Assembly (NCBI GenBank): GCA_024508355.1
Contig: JAMZEJ010000007.1
Location: 186,001 to 250,000, forward strand
From: Rhizosaccharibacter radicis
GTDB lineage: Bacteria; Pseudomonadota; Alphaproteobacteria; Acetobacterales; Acetobacteraceae
DNA length: 64,000 nt
Direction: 5' to 3'
A program made the translations under genes and the position numbers. Below the pieces are notes generated by a model that ran no database searches, was not told the origin of the DNA, and was given only the letters and a program-made list of their open reading frames with translations. Shown one piece after another: positions 46,813 through 56,218 of the stretch. Position 1 is the first letter of the stretch; every line of letters starts with the position of its first letter.

Positions 46813-46975
46813 CGGGCCGGGCACGTCACGCGGACGATCGCCGCAGGCTTCTCCGGGAACACGGACTCAAGCGCCGGAAGGCGACCGGGGCATCCGAGGG
46901 ATCGCTCGCGCCGGCCGGTCCGCTCGTGGCAGGAACGGTGAGCGACCTTTCGCGGGCGGGTAGATCCGCAGAACG

Positions 46976-48289
46976 TCAGGAACAGCCGCACACCGCTTCC
47001 AGTTCCGGCAGCGGTTTCGGCGCCGCGTCCTGGATGTCGGACATGTCGGCGAACAGCGACAGGTAGTGCGCGTGGGCACGCTCCCAGGCCTGATCATCCG
47101 GCATGCCCCAGAGCTTCCGGTAGTCGGGCGAGGAGGGATAGGGATACAGCGGCACCGGATCGTTGGCCCACACGCCGGCGGCCAGCAGCTTCTCGCGCCA
47201 CGCCGTCACCAGCGCCGGATCGTCGCTCGCGGTCTCGATCAGGTTGGCCTGCACGAACGGGACGTGCTGCTTGGCCAGGATCAGCAGGTCCGCCAGCTGG
47301 TCGGTGTCGAGCTTGCAGCGCTTGTCGAGCGCGGCGCGTCCTTCCACCGTGAGGCTCTCGATCCCGGCCTCGATCGACACGCAGCCGGCGCGGCCCAGCA
47401 GCTCGATCATGTCGGGCTTCCACAGATCGATCCGCGTCTGCACGCCGAAGCGCAGCCCGCGTCCGACCAGCGCTTCCAGCAGCTCCCGGTTGGGCAGGAA
47501 GATCTCGTCGATGAAATAGAGATAGCCGGCGCCCTGGGCGCGGAGCGCGTCGATCTCCGCCAGCAGCGGCGCCAGATCGCGGCGGCGATACTTGTCGCGG
47601 AAATCGATCTTGGCACAGAACGAACACGTATAAGGACAACCGCGCGAGGCTTCCACTTCCGCGCCCGGCAGATCGTGGCCGGAGTTGTCGTGCGGCTGGT
47701 CGTAGCGATGGTGATGGTGCCGGTGACGCGCGATCCAGTGCGCCGGCCAGCGCAGCGCCGGCAGATCGGTGAACCGGGTGGCGAGCGGGGCGCCCGGCGC
47801 CAGCAGCGCGTCGTGCCGGAGCACCGCAGTGCCCGGCAGCATCCCGGGCTCGGCGCCGTTCGCGAGCGCCAGCACCGCTTCCTCGCATTCGCCGCGGATG
47901 AGGGCATCGGCGCCGCTCTTGCGCAGCGCGGGCTCGGGGGTCGCCGAGCCGTGCGGCCCCACCGCCACCAGGCGCGTCCCGGGCGAACGGGCTCGCAGCG
48001 CGTCGATCAACAGGCGCGGGATGCGCAGCTCGGGCTGGGCACAGCGCCAGAACAGGTAGGTGGGTGCCGTGGTGATCACCGCGATGTCCGGCGCCCATGC
48101 CGCCACCCGGTCGGCCATGGCCTCGATGCCGAGGTCGTCGAGCGCGCCGTCGAGCATCAGCGTGTCGTGGCCGGCCGCTTCCAGCAGGGCCCGGCAGGCG
48201 CCGAGTTCGAGCGGGAGATGCGGCTCGCGGCAGCCGAAATAGATGCTTCCCTCGAACGACCAGGGCGGGTTCAGCAGCGCGAGTCTCAT
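46976..48289 (-). CDS. B12-binding-domain radical SAM protein of the sugar cluster
   Basis: A 437-residue protein. The first about 145 residues form a cobalamin-binding-like Rossmann domain (MRLALLNPPWSFEGSIYFGC), without an obvious DxHxxG. The radical SAM core starts at EVEASRGCPYTCSFCAKIDF with cluster Cys218, 222 and 225. A His-rich stretch (189-200, HRHHHH then H200) precedes it, and the protein ends CGCS. I recall a TIGRFAM family of B12/rSAM proteins tied to oligosaccharide loci that looks like this; not verified. Likely a methyltransferase or C-C chemistry on a glycan. The start at 48289 (MRLALLNPP) fits the domain. Confidence 0.82.
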   Translation of the reverse strand: MRLALLNPPWSFEGSIYFGCREPHLPLELGACRALLEAAGHDTLMLDGALDDLGIEAMADRVAAWAPDIAVITTAPTYLFWRCAQPELRIPRLLIDALRARSPGTRLVAVGPHGSATPEPALRKSGADALIRGECEEAVLALANGAEPGMLPGTAVLRHDALLAPGAPLATRFTDLPALRWPAHWIARHRHHHHRYDQPHDNSGHDLPGAEVEASRGCPYTCSFCAKIDFRDKYRRRDLAPLLAEIDALRAQGAGYLYFIDEIFLPNRELLEALVGRGLRFGVQTRIDLWKPDMIELLGRAGCVSIEAGIESLTVEGRAALDKRCKLDTDQLADLLILAKQHVPFVQANLIETASDDPALVTAWREKLLAAGVWANDPVPLYPYPSSPDYRKLWGMPDDQAWERAHAHYLSLFADMSDIQDAAPKPLPELEAVCGCS

Positions 48290-48685
48290 GAGACCGTTCC
48301 CCTCGCGGACAAGCGGGATCGAACCGAGGCCGTTGCCCCGGGGCCGGCGGGGCCTTGGGCGGTGGAGGGACGACCGGACCGGACCTTTCCGCCATCCTCG
48401 CGGCGGGTGCAGCCGGATACGGCGGTGCCGCGATTTGACGGGCGGCTTCCGGGGTCGTGCCTGCGGAAACGATTCCGGCCCGGTGGGACGTCCTGGGCCG
48501 CCCCGAAGTGCGAGCCGCGCGCGGGCGCCGCGAGGATGCGAGGCCGACGCCGGCAAGGGTGGCGGCCCGGGCGACCGGTCCGTGCCGAGCCGCCTGCCGG
48601 AACGGACGGGTCGCCGCCGGCCCCGAGCGATGCGGGCAGCGAACGCTGTCCGGCAGCGGGCGAGGTCACCGCACTCTGTCCCCGC
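48290..48685. other. Gene-free stretch inside the sugar cluster
   Basis: About 396 GC-rich bases between the fusion gene and the radical SAM gene. Open frames extend into it from both sides but do not resemble known domains. It may hold a promoter for the downstream five genes; none could be identified by eye. Confidence 0.45.
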
Positions 48686-50776
48686 TCAATCACCGAGCGC
48701 CGCCTCGATCGTCGGATGGGCCGCTTCGTGCCGGCGCACCAGATGCGGCCGTTCGGTCTCGATCCAGTTCTTGAGGCGGGCGAGCCCCGTGCGCCATGGC
48801 AGGGGGCGGTCGAGCCCGAGCGCCTCGCGCGCGCGGCGGGCATCGGCCACGAAATAGCGCTGGTCGCCGGTGCGCCAGGGATGGAAGGAGCGCCGCACGC
48901 GCCGGCCCGTCAGGTTCTCGATCTCGTCCAGCAGCATCAGCAGGGTGATGGCGTTCTCGGGGCCGCCGCCGAGATTGAAGGCTTCCCCCGCCACCGCCGG
49001 AGCGCGGTCGCGCGCCGCGAGATAGGCCGACACCGCGTCCTCCACCTCCAGCACGTCGCGCACCTGGCGCCCGTCGCCATAGATGGAGAGCGGCCTGTCC
49101 TGCAGCGCGGACAACAGGAAATGCGCGAGCCAGCCCTGGTCCTCGGTGCCGAGCTGGCGCGGGCCGTAGATGCAGCTCATGCGCAGCACCGTGAGCGGCA
49201 GCCCGAAGGAGCGCGCGTAGTCCAGCACGTACTGGTCGGCCGCACCCTTGGAACAGCCGTACGGCGTGTGGAACGAGAGCGGGCGGGTCTCGCCGATGCC
49301 GTGCGCGCGCAGGGCGGCATCCACGGGAAGATACGCATCCTCGTTGTGCGACAGGGGGATGTCGGCCAGGTCGCCATAGACCTTGTTGGTGGAGGCGAAC
49401 ACCAGCGGCACCGGCAGATGGTCCCGTTCCCGGCGCCGCCGCAGCGCGTCGAGCAGTGACACGGTGCCGCGGAGATTGACCTCGAAATCCGCGATCGGAT
49501 CGCGCAGGCTGGTGGTGACCGCGACCTGCCCCGCGAGATGGAACACGCTGTCCGCGTCGCGCACGGCTTCCGCCACCGCCGCCGTGTCGCGCAGGTCGGC
49601 GATCGCCACGCCGAGGCGTCCGCGCGCGCCGTGGCGCCGCCGGAGCCAGTCCAGGTTCTCCTCGACCCCCGGCCGCGCCAGGCTGTCGAACAGCAGCACG
49701 TTCTCGCCCGACGACAACAGCCGGTGCGCGAGGTTGGAGCCGATGAAGCCCGCCCCCCCGGTCACCAGCGCCGGCTTGAAGCCGCCGGCGATCGCCGGCG
49801 ACGGCAGGGCTGCGTCCGCCACCCGGCGCGCGGCCTCGATGCCGCCCTCCGCCAGCAGGCGGCCGAGCAGCTTGGGGGTGCCGTTCTCGTCGTGCAGGCC
49901 GAAATGATAATGGCGCTCGTCGAAATGCAGCCCTTCCTGCACCGCCACATGCGAGGCCACGTCCTGCAGCCCGTACCAGTAGAGGCGGTCAACCGGCTGC
50001 GCGGCGGCGTCGAGGAAGCGGCGCACCTGTTCCGCCTCGTCCCTGCGCCAGGTGGAATAGCCGGTCTCGGTGATCCACAGTTCCAGCGAGGGGTTGAACT
50101 CCCGCACCACCTCGCGCACCGACCGGATCAGCGCCGGCCATCCCTGCCAGGATCGTGCCTCGGTGTCCCAGGTGCCGGGAAAGCCGTGCAGCCCGACCGC
50201 GTCGAGCGTCGCCAGCACGCCGCGCTCTCCCATCAGCCGCAGCCAGTTCAGGTCAGTCGGGCAAGGACCGCCCAGCACCGCGCGCAGGCCCCGGTGTCTC
50301 ACCCAATGCGCCGCGGCGCCCGCCATCTCGCAGAACAGAAGCCAGTCGTGGTCCTCCTGCCAGTCCCAATCGAGCAGGTTGTTGGGCTCGTTCCAGATCT
50401 CCACCGCATCGAAATGGCCGGCGTAGCGGTCGATCAGGTGGTCGATGAAGTCGGGATAATCCTTGAGCACGCGAGGCGCGCCGCTCGTGCGGCCGTTGCG
50501 CGACAGGCTGGGCGGCGTGAAATGCACGCAGGGCAGCAGCTCGACCTCGCGCGACAAGGTCGGCAGCAGCCAGTCGTACCAGTCCTGGCCACCCTGTTTC
50601 ACGTACTCGGCCCAGGAGACGTGCGTGCGCAGCCGGCGGATGCCCAGGGCGCGCATCCGCTCCAGGCATCGCGTCACCCGGGCATGTTCGCCGGGATGGA
50701 ACCATTCGACGATGCCGACGGGGCCGCCGTTGCCGGACAGGACGGGCATGCGGGACGCGCGCGGAGCGTCGCTCAC
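48686..50776 (-). CDS. Fusion of a GH39-like glycoside hydrolase and an NAD-dependent sugar epimerase
   Basis: A 696-residue two-domain protein starting at GTG 50776, which overlaps the upstream stop (GTGA). Residues about 18-315 form a clan GH-A TIM barrel with the acid/base Glu130 in VEIWNEPNNLLDW and nucleophile Glu237 in LWITETGYSTW. Residues about 334-690 form an extended SDR with TGGAGFIG (339-346), Tyr506/Lys510 in TPYGCSKGAADQYV, and an overall likeness to CDP-paratose 2-epimerase. All catalytic residues of both halves are present. An ATG at 50749 is an alternative start. This pairing is unusual. Confidence 0.85.
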   Translation of the reverse strand: MSDAPRASRMPVLSGNGGPVGIVEWFHPGEHARVTRCLERMRALGIRRLRTHVSWAEYVKQGGQDWYDWLLPTLSREVELLPCVHFTPPSLSRNGRTSGAPRVLKDYPDFIDHLIDRYAGHFDAVEIWNEPNNLLDWDWQEDHDWLLFCEMAGAAAHWVRHRGLRAVLGGPCPTDLNWLRLMGERGVLATLDAVGLHGFPGTWDTEARSWQGWPALIRSVREVVREFNPSLELWITETGYSTWRRDEAEQVRRFLDAAAQPVDRLYWYGLQDVASHVAVQEGLHFDERHYHFGLHDENGTPKLLGRLLAEGGIEAARRVADAALPSPAIAGGFKPALVTGGAGFIGSNLAHRLLSSGENVLLFDSLARPGVEENLDWLRRRHGARGRLGVAIADLRDTAAVAEAVRDADSVFHLAGQVAVTTSLRDPIADFEVNLRGTVSLLDALRRRRERDHLPVPLVFASTNKVYGDLADIPLSHNEDAYLPVDAALRAHGIGETRPLSFHTPYGCSKGAADQYVLDYARSFGLPLTVLRMSCIYGPRQLGTEDQGWLAHFLLSALQDRPLSIYGDGRQVRDVLEVEDAVSAYLAARDRAPAVAGEAFNLGGGPENAITLLMLLDEIENLTGRRVRRSFHPWRTGDQRYFVADARRAREALGLDRPLPWRTGLARLKNWIETERPHLVRRHEAAHPTIEAALGD

Positions 50777-51885
50777 GCCACCAGCCCGCGGGCTTCCAGC
50801 TCCCGCCGTGCTTCGAGCACCCGATCGGTCGCCTGCTGCCGGCGCACCCATTCCATCTGCGCGGGGAGGGCGTCGGCGAAGGAACGCGTGGGCCGGAAGC
50901 CCAGCACCTCGCGCGCCAGCGAGATGTCGCCGAAGCAATGGCGGATGTCGCCGGAGCGGGCCTTGCCCACGAACTCGGGCGTCAGCTCGGGCAGCGCCAT
51001 CGCGCTCGCGGCGGCGGCGGCCACCTCGGCGATCGACACGTCGATGCCGCTGCCGACATTGAACACGCGTCCCGGGGCTTCGGGAGAGTCGAGCGCCAGC
51101 AGGAAGGCCTGCACCACGTCGTCGACATGCACGAAGTCGCGGCGCTGCTGCCCGTCCTCGAACACCAGCGGACGCTCGCGATGGAGCAGGCGCGACGCGA
51201 AGATGGCCAGCACCCCCGTATAGGGATTGGAAAGCGCCTGCCCGGGCCCGTACACGTTGAACAGCCTGAGCGCCACGCCCTCGATGCCGTAGGCGGGCGG
51301 GGCGCACAGCACCAGCCGCTCCTGCGTGTATTTGGTGATGGCATACACGGAGGCGAGGTTGCAGCGCTTGCCCTCCGGCGTCGCCACCGGCACCAGCGGT
51401 ACGCCGTCCGGCCCCACCGGGTCCCAGCCCGTGTCTTCCCGCCTCGCCGGACGCAGCACGTTGTCCATCAGCGTGCCGTCGGCGGCGCGGTACATCCCTT
51501 CGCCATAGACGCTCATGGAGGAGGCCACCACCACCCGCTTCACCGGATGGTCGATCAGCGCCTGGCACAGCGCCGCGGTGCCGCCCTCGTTCACCGACAC
51601 GTAGCGGTCGATCAGGTACATGCTCTGGCCGACGCCGACGTCGGCGGCCAGATGCACCGCCTTGTCCACGCCCGACAGGGCCCGGCGGAGCGCGTCGCCG
51701 TCGCGGATATCGGCCTCGATCAGCTCGACGTCCCGCGGTACGGCTTCTTCCGTGCGTCCTTGCGGGTGGACCTGGTCGATGAGGCTGTCGAGGACGCGCA
51801 CCTCGTCGCCGCGAGCGAGAAGGGCCCGCACCACGTGACGCCCGATGAAGCCGGCGCCGCCGGTGACCAGAACCCGTTCCGCCAT
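50773..51885 (-). CDS. NAD-dependent epimerase/dehydratase (extended SDR)
   Basis: A 370-residue nucleotide-sugar epimerase or dehydratase. VTGGAGFIG is at the N-terminus, the Ser in VVASSMSVYGEG and the Tyr/Lys pair in VYAITKYTQE form the active site, and RLFNVYGPGQALSNPY and the late RRDFVHVDDV are typical of UDP-glucose/galactose epimerase relatives. The ATG at 51885 (MAERVLVTGG) was chosen over an upstream start at 51978. First gene of the coupled sugar cluster. Confidence 0.88.
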   Translation of the reverse strand: MAERVLVTGGAGFIGRHVVRALLARGDEVRVLDSLIDQVHPQGRTEEAVPRDVELIEADIRDGDALRRALSGVDKAVHLAADVGVGQSMYLIDRYVSVNEGGTAALCQALIDHPVKRVVVASSMSVYGEGMYRAADGTLMDNVLRPARREDTGWDPVGPDGVPLVPVATPEGKRCNLASVYAITKYTQERLVLCAPPAYGIEGVALRLFNVYGPGQALSNPYTGVLAIFASRLLHRERPLVFEDGQQRRDFVHVDDVVQAFLLALDSPEAPGRVFNVGSGIDVSIAEVAAAAASAMALPELTPEFVGKARSGDIRHCFGDISLAREVLGFRPTRSFADALPAQMEWVRRQQATDRVLEARRELEARGLVA

Positions 51886-52056
51886 GTGCCGAGAACCATC
51901 CTTCCGGATTTCGGGCCGCGGGGGAAACGCGGCCGCCGTTTGATGCATCATCTTCCAGGCAGGCGGGACCGGGCGCAATGGTGCGGTCGGATCACTATTC
52001 CCGGAACGAGGCGTCCCCGGCGGTCGGGCGGCCCGGTTCCTGCTAAGCCGAAGGGG

Positions 52057-52530
52057 TCAATATTGCCGCAGCGCCAGCGACAGAACGCCGTCGCCCGGAC
52101 CGATCCGCACCGCGCAATTGGCGAATTTCGGTGGATGCAGATGCAGCACCGGATCGCGCGAGAACCCGAGCGGCTCTGTCGGCTTGCCGAAGAAGTTGCG
52201 GTGCAGATGGGTGTCGTCGTCCACGTCCTGGAACGCCGCCACCGCGTAGGTCCCGGGCGGGATGTCGTGGATCGCCGCGGTCACGTTCCCGGCCCGGGAG
52301 GGCACGAAGGCGTGATATTCGCAATGCTCCGACAGGAACGTGGCCGGCGTGCACACCCCGATCCGGACATGGCCCTTGTCGTCCGGCACCCCGCGCACGG
52401 TCACCGTCAGGGTCGCGGCCAGTCCTGCCGCGGCCGGGACGGCCGCGGCGAGGATGCCGCCCAGAACGATCGCGCCAGCGGCGCGGCGGCCCCGGAGGGC
52501 CGTCATGCCGCCGGACGCCGGCCGGATCAC
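52057..52530 (-). CDS. DUF2141 domain-containing exported protein
   Basis: A 157-residue protein (149 if started at ATG 52506). A signal peptide ends near AAAGLAA, and a DUF2141 beta-sandwich follows with [40 protein letters not shown] and a final FRDPVLHL-like segment. The ATG at 52530 overlaps the stop of the upstream dehydrogenase (ATGA), suggesting coupling. Periplasmic. Family function unknown. Confidence 0.8.
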   Translation of the reverse strand: MIRPASGGMTALRGRRAAGAIVLGGILAAAVPAAAGLAATLTVTVRGVPDDKGHVRIGVCTPATFLSEHCEYHAFVPSRAGNVTAAIHDIPPGTYAVAAFQDVDDDTHLHRNFFGKPTEPLGFSRDPVLHLHPPKFANCAVRIGPGDGVLSLALRQY

Positions 52531-53570
52531 TCCGGCATCCTGATCTGCAGCTTCACGTCGGTGGGACGGGCGGAAACCGCCCGGTCGAAGGCCTCGATGC
52601 TCTCGGAGAACGGAAAGCTTTCCGTCAGCAGCGGTGACAGGTCGATCCGGCCGGACGCCATCATCGAGATCGCGCGGTCATAAACGTTGGCGTAGCGGAA
52701 CACCGTCTCGATGCGGATCTCCTTGGCCTGCGCGGACACGATGTCGAACGCCACCTTGTCGGGCGGCATGCCCACCAGCACCAGGGTGCCGCCGGGACGC
52801 AGCGCCGCCAGCGCGTCGTCGTAGGCGGTGGGATGGCCGGACGCCTCGAACACCACGTCCACGCCCCAGTCGGCGCCGCATTCCGCCGAAACCCGGTCGC
52901 GCAGCTTCTCCTCGCGGACGTTCACCGGGATCACCCCGGGAATCTTGGCGGCGATGGCGAGCTTGGGCGCCGCCACGTCGGACACCAGCACCGAGCTGGC
53001 CCCGGAACCCAGCGCCGCGAGCGCGGTCACCAGACCGATCGGGCCGGCGCCGATCACGGCAGCCCGGTCGCCCGGACGGAAGCCCGCCTTGTAGCAGGCC
53101 TGCACGCCGACGGCGAAAGGCTCCACCATCGCACCTTCGGCGTAGCTCACGTTGTCCGGCAGCTTGAAGGTGAAGGCGGCCGGATGCACGACGAACGGCG
53201 TCAGGCAGCCATGCACGGGCGGCGTCGCCCAGAATCGCACCGCGGGATCGACGTTGTACATGCCGAGGCGCGAGGCGCGCGACAGCTTGTCGGGGATGCC
53301 GGGCTCCATGCACACCCGGTCGCCGGGCGCCAGATGGCGGACGTTCGCGCCCACCTCCACCACCGTGCCGGACGCCTCGTGCCCCAGCACCATCGGCGCC
53401 TTGACCACGAAGGGGCCGATCTTGCCGTGGGTGTAGAAATGGACGTCGCTGCCGCAGATGCCGACCGTATGGATGCGGATGCGGACGTCGTCCGGTCCCA
53501 TCGCGTCGGGAATGTCGATGTCGCGGATCGCCAGCTCGTTCTGCCGTTCCAGCACCAGGGCCTGGGCCAT
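52527..53570 (-). CDS. Zinc-dependent polyol dehydrogenase (xylitol dehydrogenase-like)
   Basis: A 347-residue zinc MDR enzyme. The catalytic zinc ligands are Cys39 (GICGSD), His64 and Glu65 (GHEASG); the cofactor motif is GAGPIG. As in other xylitol/sorbitol dehydrogenases of this type, the region after [12 protein letters not shown] lacks the structural-zinc Cys cluster. The run [20 protein letters not shown] is characteristic of xylitol dehydrogenases. It should oxidise a pentitol or hexitol with NAD. Coupled to the DUF2141 gene. Confidence 0.88.
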   Translation of the reverse strand: MAQALVLERQNELAIRDIDIPDAMGPDDVRIRIHTVGICGSDVHFYTHGKIGPFVVKAPMVLGHEASGTVVEVGANVRHLAPGDRVCMEPGIPDKLSRASRLGMYNVDPAVRFWATPPVHGCLTPFVVHPAAFTFKLPDNVSYAEGAMVEPFAVGVQACYKAGFRPGDRAAVIGAGPIGLVTALAALGSGASSVLVSDVAAPKLAIAAKIPGVIPVNVREEKLRDRVSAECGADWGVDVVFEASGHPTAYDDALAALRPGGTLVLVGMPPDKVAFDIVSAQAKEIRIETVFRYANVYDRAISMMASGRIDLSPLLTESFPFSESIEAFDRAVSARPTDVKLQIRMPE

Positions 53571-53678
53571 GGCCGTGTCCTCCTCGTCGTTGGCGGCACT
53601 ATGCGACGGGGGACGGGCGGTCGCTAGATCGGGCGACCGCGCACGGCCCGCCCGGCAACAAGAAATCGTCGCGGGCTG

Positions 53679-54512
53679 CTACCGGTCGTCCGCGAACCGC
53701 ACCGCGCGCGGAGGCCGGGGCGCGGCGTCGGACGTCTTCAGGATCGATCTGGGTGGCGACGCGCCCGGGTTGGGCGGAGGCGGAGCCTGTTCCAGCAGGT
53801 CCACCATCCGCCGCGCGGCGAGGTGGTTCCTCGTCGTCTCGTCGCGCGCCTCCGCCGGGACCGGATGGAGCGGCCGTCCGTTGAAGCGCATCGCCACCTC
53901 CGTTTCCGCCAGGGTGGCGCGCGCGATGCGCATCGGCGAGGTGCCCGTGCCGTCCACGAGGTGCGGCGATGCGCCCATCTCCCGCAGGATGGCGGCGGCG
54001 TCGGCATTTCCCTTGCGCACCGCGGTGGTCAACGGCGCTTCGCCGCGGCGATCGCCGGCCTCCACCGCCATCGGCGCGCCCCGGCGTGCCGCCGCGAAGA
54101 GCGTGGCCCGCGCCGCGCCGCGCTCTGTGTCCGGCGATCGCGCGATGGCGTGGAACACGCTTCCCTTCTTGAAGAAGCCCTGGTCCGGCTGGAAACCCTC
54201 GCTGGCTACGTGGGCGGACAGGGCCGCCATGTCCGGCCGCTTCCCGGCCGCTCCCGCGGGATCTGGCCGCCGGGGGATCAGCTCGAACAGCCGGGATGCC
54301 GCTGCGCGGATCATGCCGCCGGGCGGCGGCGCGGGGGTGGATGCCGCCGGCCGGACGTCCGCCTGCGCGCGCAACGTGTCGAAGGCGCCGGCGTCGGCCG
54401 CCGACCTCTCCTGCGGGGTTTCGGCGGTGACGGCCGGCTCGCGCGATGCCGGCGGGTGGATGGTGAACCCCAAGAGCGACCTCCATGATCGGGACGACCG
54501 ATGGGAGGCCAT
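53679..54512 (-). CDS. Ankyrin-repeat protein with SILK and RVxF-type tail motifs
   Basis: A 277-residue protein from the ATG at 54512 (MASHRSSRSW); the frame is open upstream to 54788, but that part is Gly/Arg-rich. The middle (about 150-240) has ankyrin-like helices, best seen in EAPLTTAVRKGNADAAAILR followed by MGASPHLVDGTGTSPM. The C-terminal 25 residues contain RSILK (SILK at 256-259) and PRAVRFADDR (R-x-V-x-F at 269-273). No signal peptide. No known full-length family. Predicted cytosolic or delivered by a secretion system; the latter is inference. Confidence 0.65.
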   Translation of the reverse strand: MASHRSSRSWRSLLGFTIHPPASREPAVTAETPQERSAADAGAFDTLRAQADVRPAASTPAPPPGGMIRAAASRLFELIPRRPDPAGAAGKRPDMAALSAHVASEGFQPDQGFFKKGSVFHAIARSPDTERGAARATLFAAARRGAPMAVEAGDRRGEAPLTTAVRKGNADAAAILREMGASPHLVDGTGTSPMRIARATLAETEVAMRFNGRPLHPVPAEARDETTRNHLAARRMVDLLEQAPPPPNPGASPPRSILKTSDAAPRPPRAVRFADDR

Positions 54513-54837
54513 GGAGGCATAAAGGGTCCATTCGTTTCCCGAGCCCGGACCGTAGAGGGGTCGGACTCCGCCGCCGGCCGCGCGGCGATCGGGCCGGAGG
54601 TCGGACCCAGGCTCCGGCGCCATCGGCTGCCCCACGGGAGACCGGGCGATGACGCACACCGGGCGGTCCCCGGCGGCGCCGGAAGCTGACCCCCCGGGGC
54701 GTGTCCGCCGACCCGCCAGCGCCATCCGGTGTCGATGGGATGCGTCTGCCCGGTAGGCGGCGGGTATGGCTGGCGCGTTCCGACGCAAGCGTTTCCGGTG
54801 CCCAGATCATCGGCGCCCGGGCCGTCCTCGTCGCGGC
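54513..54837. other. Gene-free stretch
   Basis: About 325 bases between the ankyrin-repeat gene and the carotenoid-cluster glycosyltransferase. Only low-complexity frames; no promoter or RNA recognised. Confidence 0.45.
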
Positions 54838-56118
54838 TCAGGCGGCGCTGTAGCGTCGCCCGCGCCAGGTGCTGGGACGGCCGCGCCTCGCGCGCCACAA
54901 GGCGGCCCATTGCACGCCCAGCAGGCCGGCGACGCCGAACGGATGCAGCACCGCGCCGCGCAGGCTCTGGCGGAAGCGGCCGGCCAGCAGCATCCTCAGG
55001 CCGAGATTCATCGCCAGCGCGGCCCTCGCGGGGGCGCTCGGCGCCAGGACGCACAGCAGGAAGGGCAGCACATGCCCCCCGCCCAGCAGCACGGTCCAGA
55101 CCGGCAGCGCCCGGGGGGTGGCCATCCCCTCGGTGGCGTTCTTGGTCAGCCCTTCCCATAGCGGCGCCGCGCCCTCGTACATCCGCACCCGGGCCATCGG
55201 CGTCGCGTCGAACAGGGCGGTGCGGAACCCCCGCTTCCGGAAGGCGCGCGGCAGGGTGAGGCCGTCATGCAGCGAGCGCCGGATCGCGGCATGGCCGCCC
55301 ACCGCGCGATAGGCGCCGCGCCTGGCCACGAAGAGTTGCCCGCAGCCGGCGGCGAAGGCCGGGTCCAACCCGTCCCGGTCCAGGATCGCGGGGCGATAGC
55401 CCATCAACAGCAGATGGATCAGCGGCAGCAACAGCCGCTCGCTCCAGGAGCGGGTGACCTGGTGCGGGAAGCCGCTGGCCAGCGCCACCGCCGGATGCCG
55501 TTCCATGAAGGCCGCCAGCCGCGACAGCGCGTCGGGTTCCAGCCGGACATCGGCATCCACGAACACCAGCAGGGGATGTCGCGCCCTTTCCCCCAGCACC
55601 GAGCAGGCATGCTGCTTGCCGGACCATCCGCGCGGCAGCGGTCCGCCGCGCAGCACCCGGAGGCGGTCGTCCTCGATCGAGGCCAGGATGTCGGGCGTGC
55701 GGTCGGTGGAGCCGTCGTCGAGCACCAGCAGCTCCAGCTCGACGTCCGAGCTGTTCAGCACGCAGCGCACGGCGTCGCCGATGTTGTTTTCCTCGTCGCG
55801 GGCGGGGATCAGCACGCTGAGCCGGGGGCGCCGGCCGCCCGGTTCGGCCCGGGGCGGCGGCCGGAGCGTCGACAGGTTCAGCAGCGCCATCCCCAGCGGA
55901 AGCGCCGCCAGCAGCAGCGACGCCCAGCCGATGGCGAACGCCGTTCCGGAACCTGAGGAGACCGCGGGAAGCGGGGAACCGCCTCCCGCAGGGAGGGCCG
56001 GCGGCACGGGCGCGATCCGGAGGGCGGAGCGCCCCGCCGCCGGGGCGGGCGGGGCACCATCGGGATGGCGGTGCTGCAACCGGTCATCCGTGAAAAGGCG
56101 TTTCATCGTCCTCATCAT
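54838..56118 (-). CDS. GT2 family glycosyltransferase of the carotenoid operon
   Basis: A 426-residue membrane glycosyltransferase. After a Pro/Ala-rich N-terminal extension of about 55 residues comes a membrane helix (about 58-82), then the GT-A domain with RLSVLIPARDEENNIGDAVR, DDGSTD, DADVRLEPDAL and FVARRGAYRAVGGHAAIR, and hydrophobic C-terminal helices. It resembles CrtQ/HpnB-type enzymes. In C30 carotenoid operons such an enzyme glycosylates the carotenoid acid. The start may also be the ATG at 56106. Confidence 0.8.
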   Translation of the reverse strand: MMRTMKRLFTDDRLQHRHPDGAPPAPAAGRSALRIAPVPPALPAGGGSPLPAVSSGSGTAFAIGWASLLLAALPLGMALLNLSTLRPPPRAEPGGRRPRLSVLIPARDEENNIGDAVRCVLNSSDVELELLVLDDGSTDRTPDILASIEDDRLRVLRGGPLPRGWSGKQHACSVLGERARHPLLVFVDADVRLEPDALSRLAAFMERHPAVALASGFPHQVTRSWSERLLLPLIHLLLMGYRPAILDRDGLDPAFAAGCGQLFVARRGAYRAVGGHAAIRRSLHDGLTLPRAFRKRGFRTALFDATPMARVRMYEGAAPLWEGLTKNATEGMATPRALPVWTVLLGGGHVLPFLLCVLAPSAPARAALAMNLGLRMLLAGRFRQSLRGAVLHPFGVAGLLGVQWAALWRARRGRPSTWRGRRYSAA

Positions 56119-56218
56119 ATATCAGGGGTGGAAAATCGGCTCGCCCCGTCTCCCATCGTCGCGAAACGCGCCCGCGCGGGCGACGCCGTCGAAGGCCGGC
56201 GTCCGAACAGGTTCCCCG

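Noticed and set aside
48757..50748. Two separate genes instead of the GH-epimerase fusion
   Set aside because: There is no stop, ribosome binding site or start codon context near the domain junction around 49750, and the frame is continuous.
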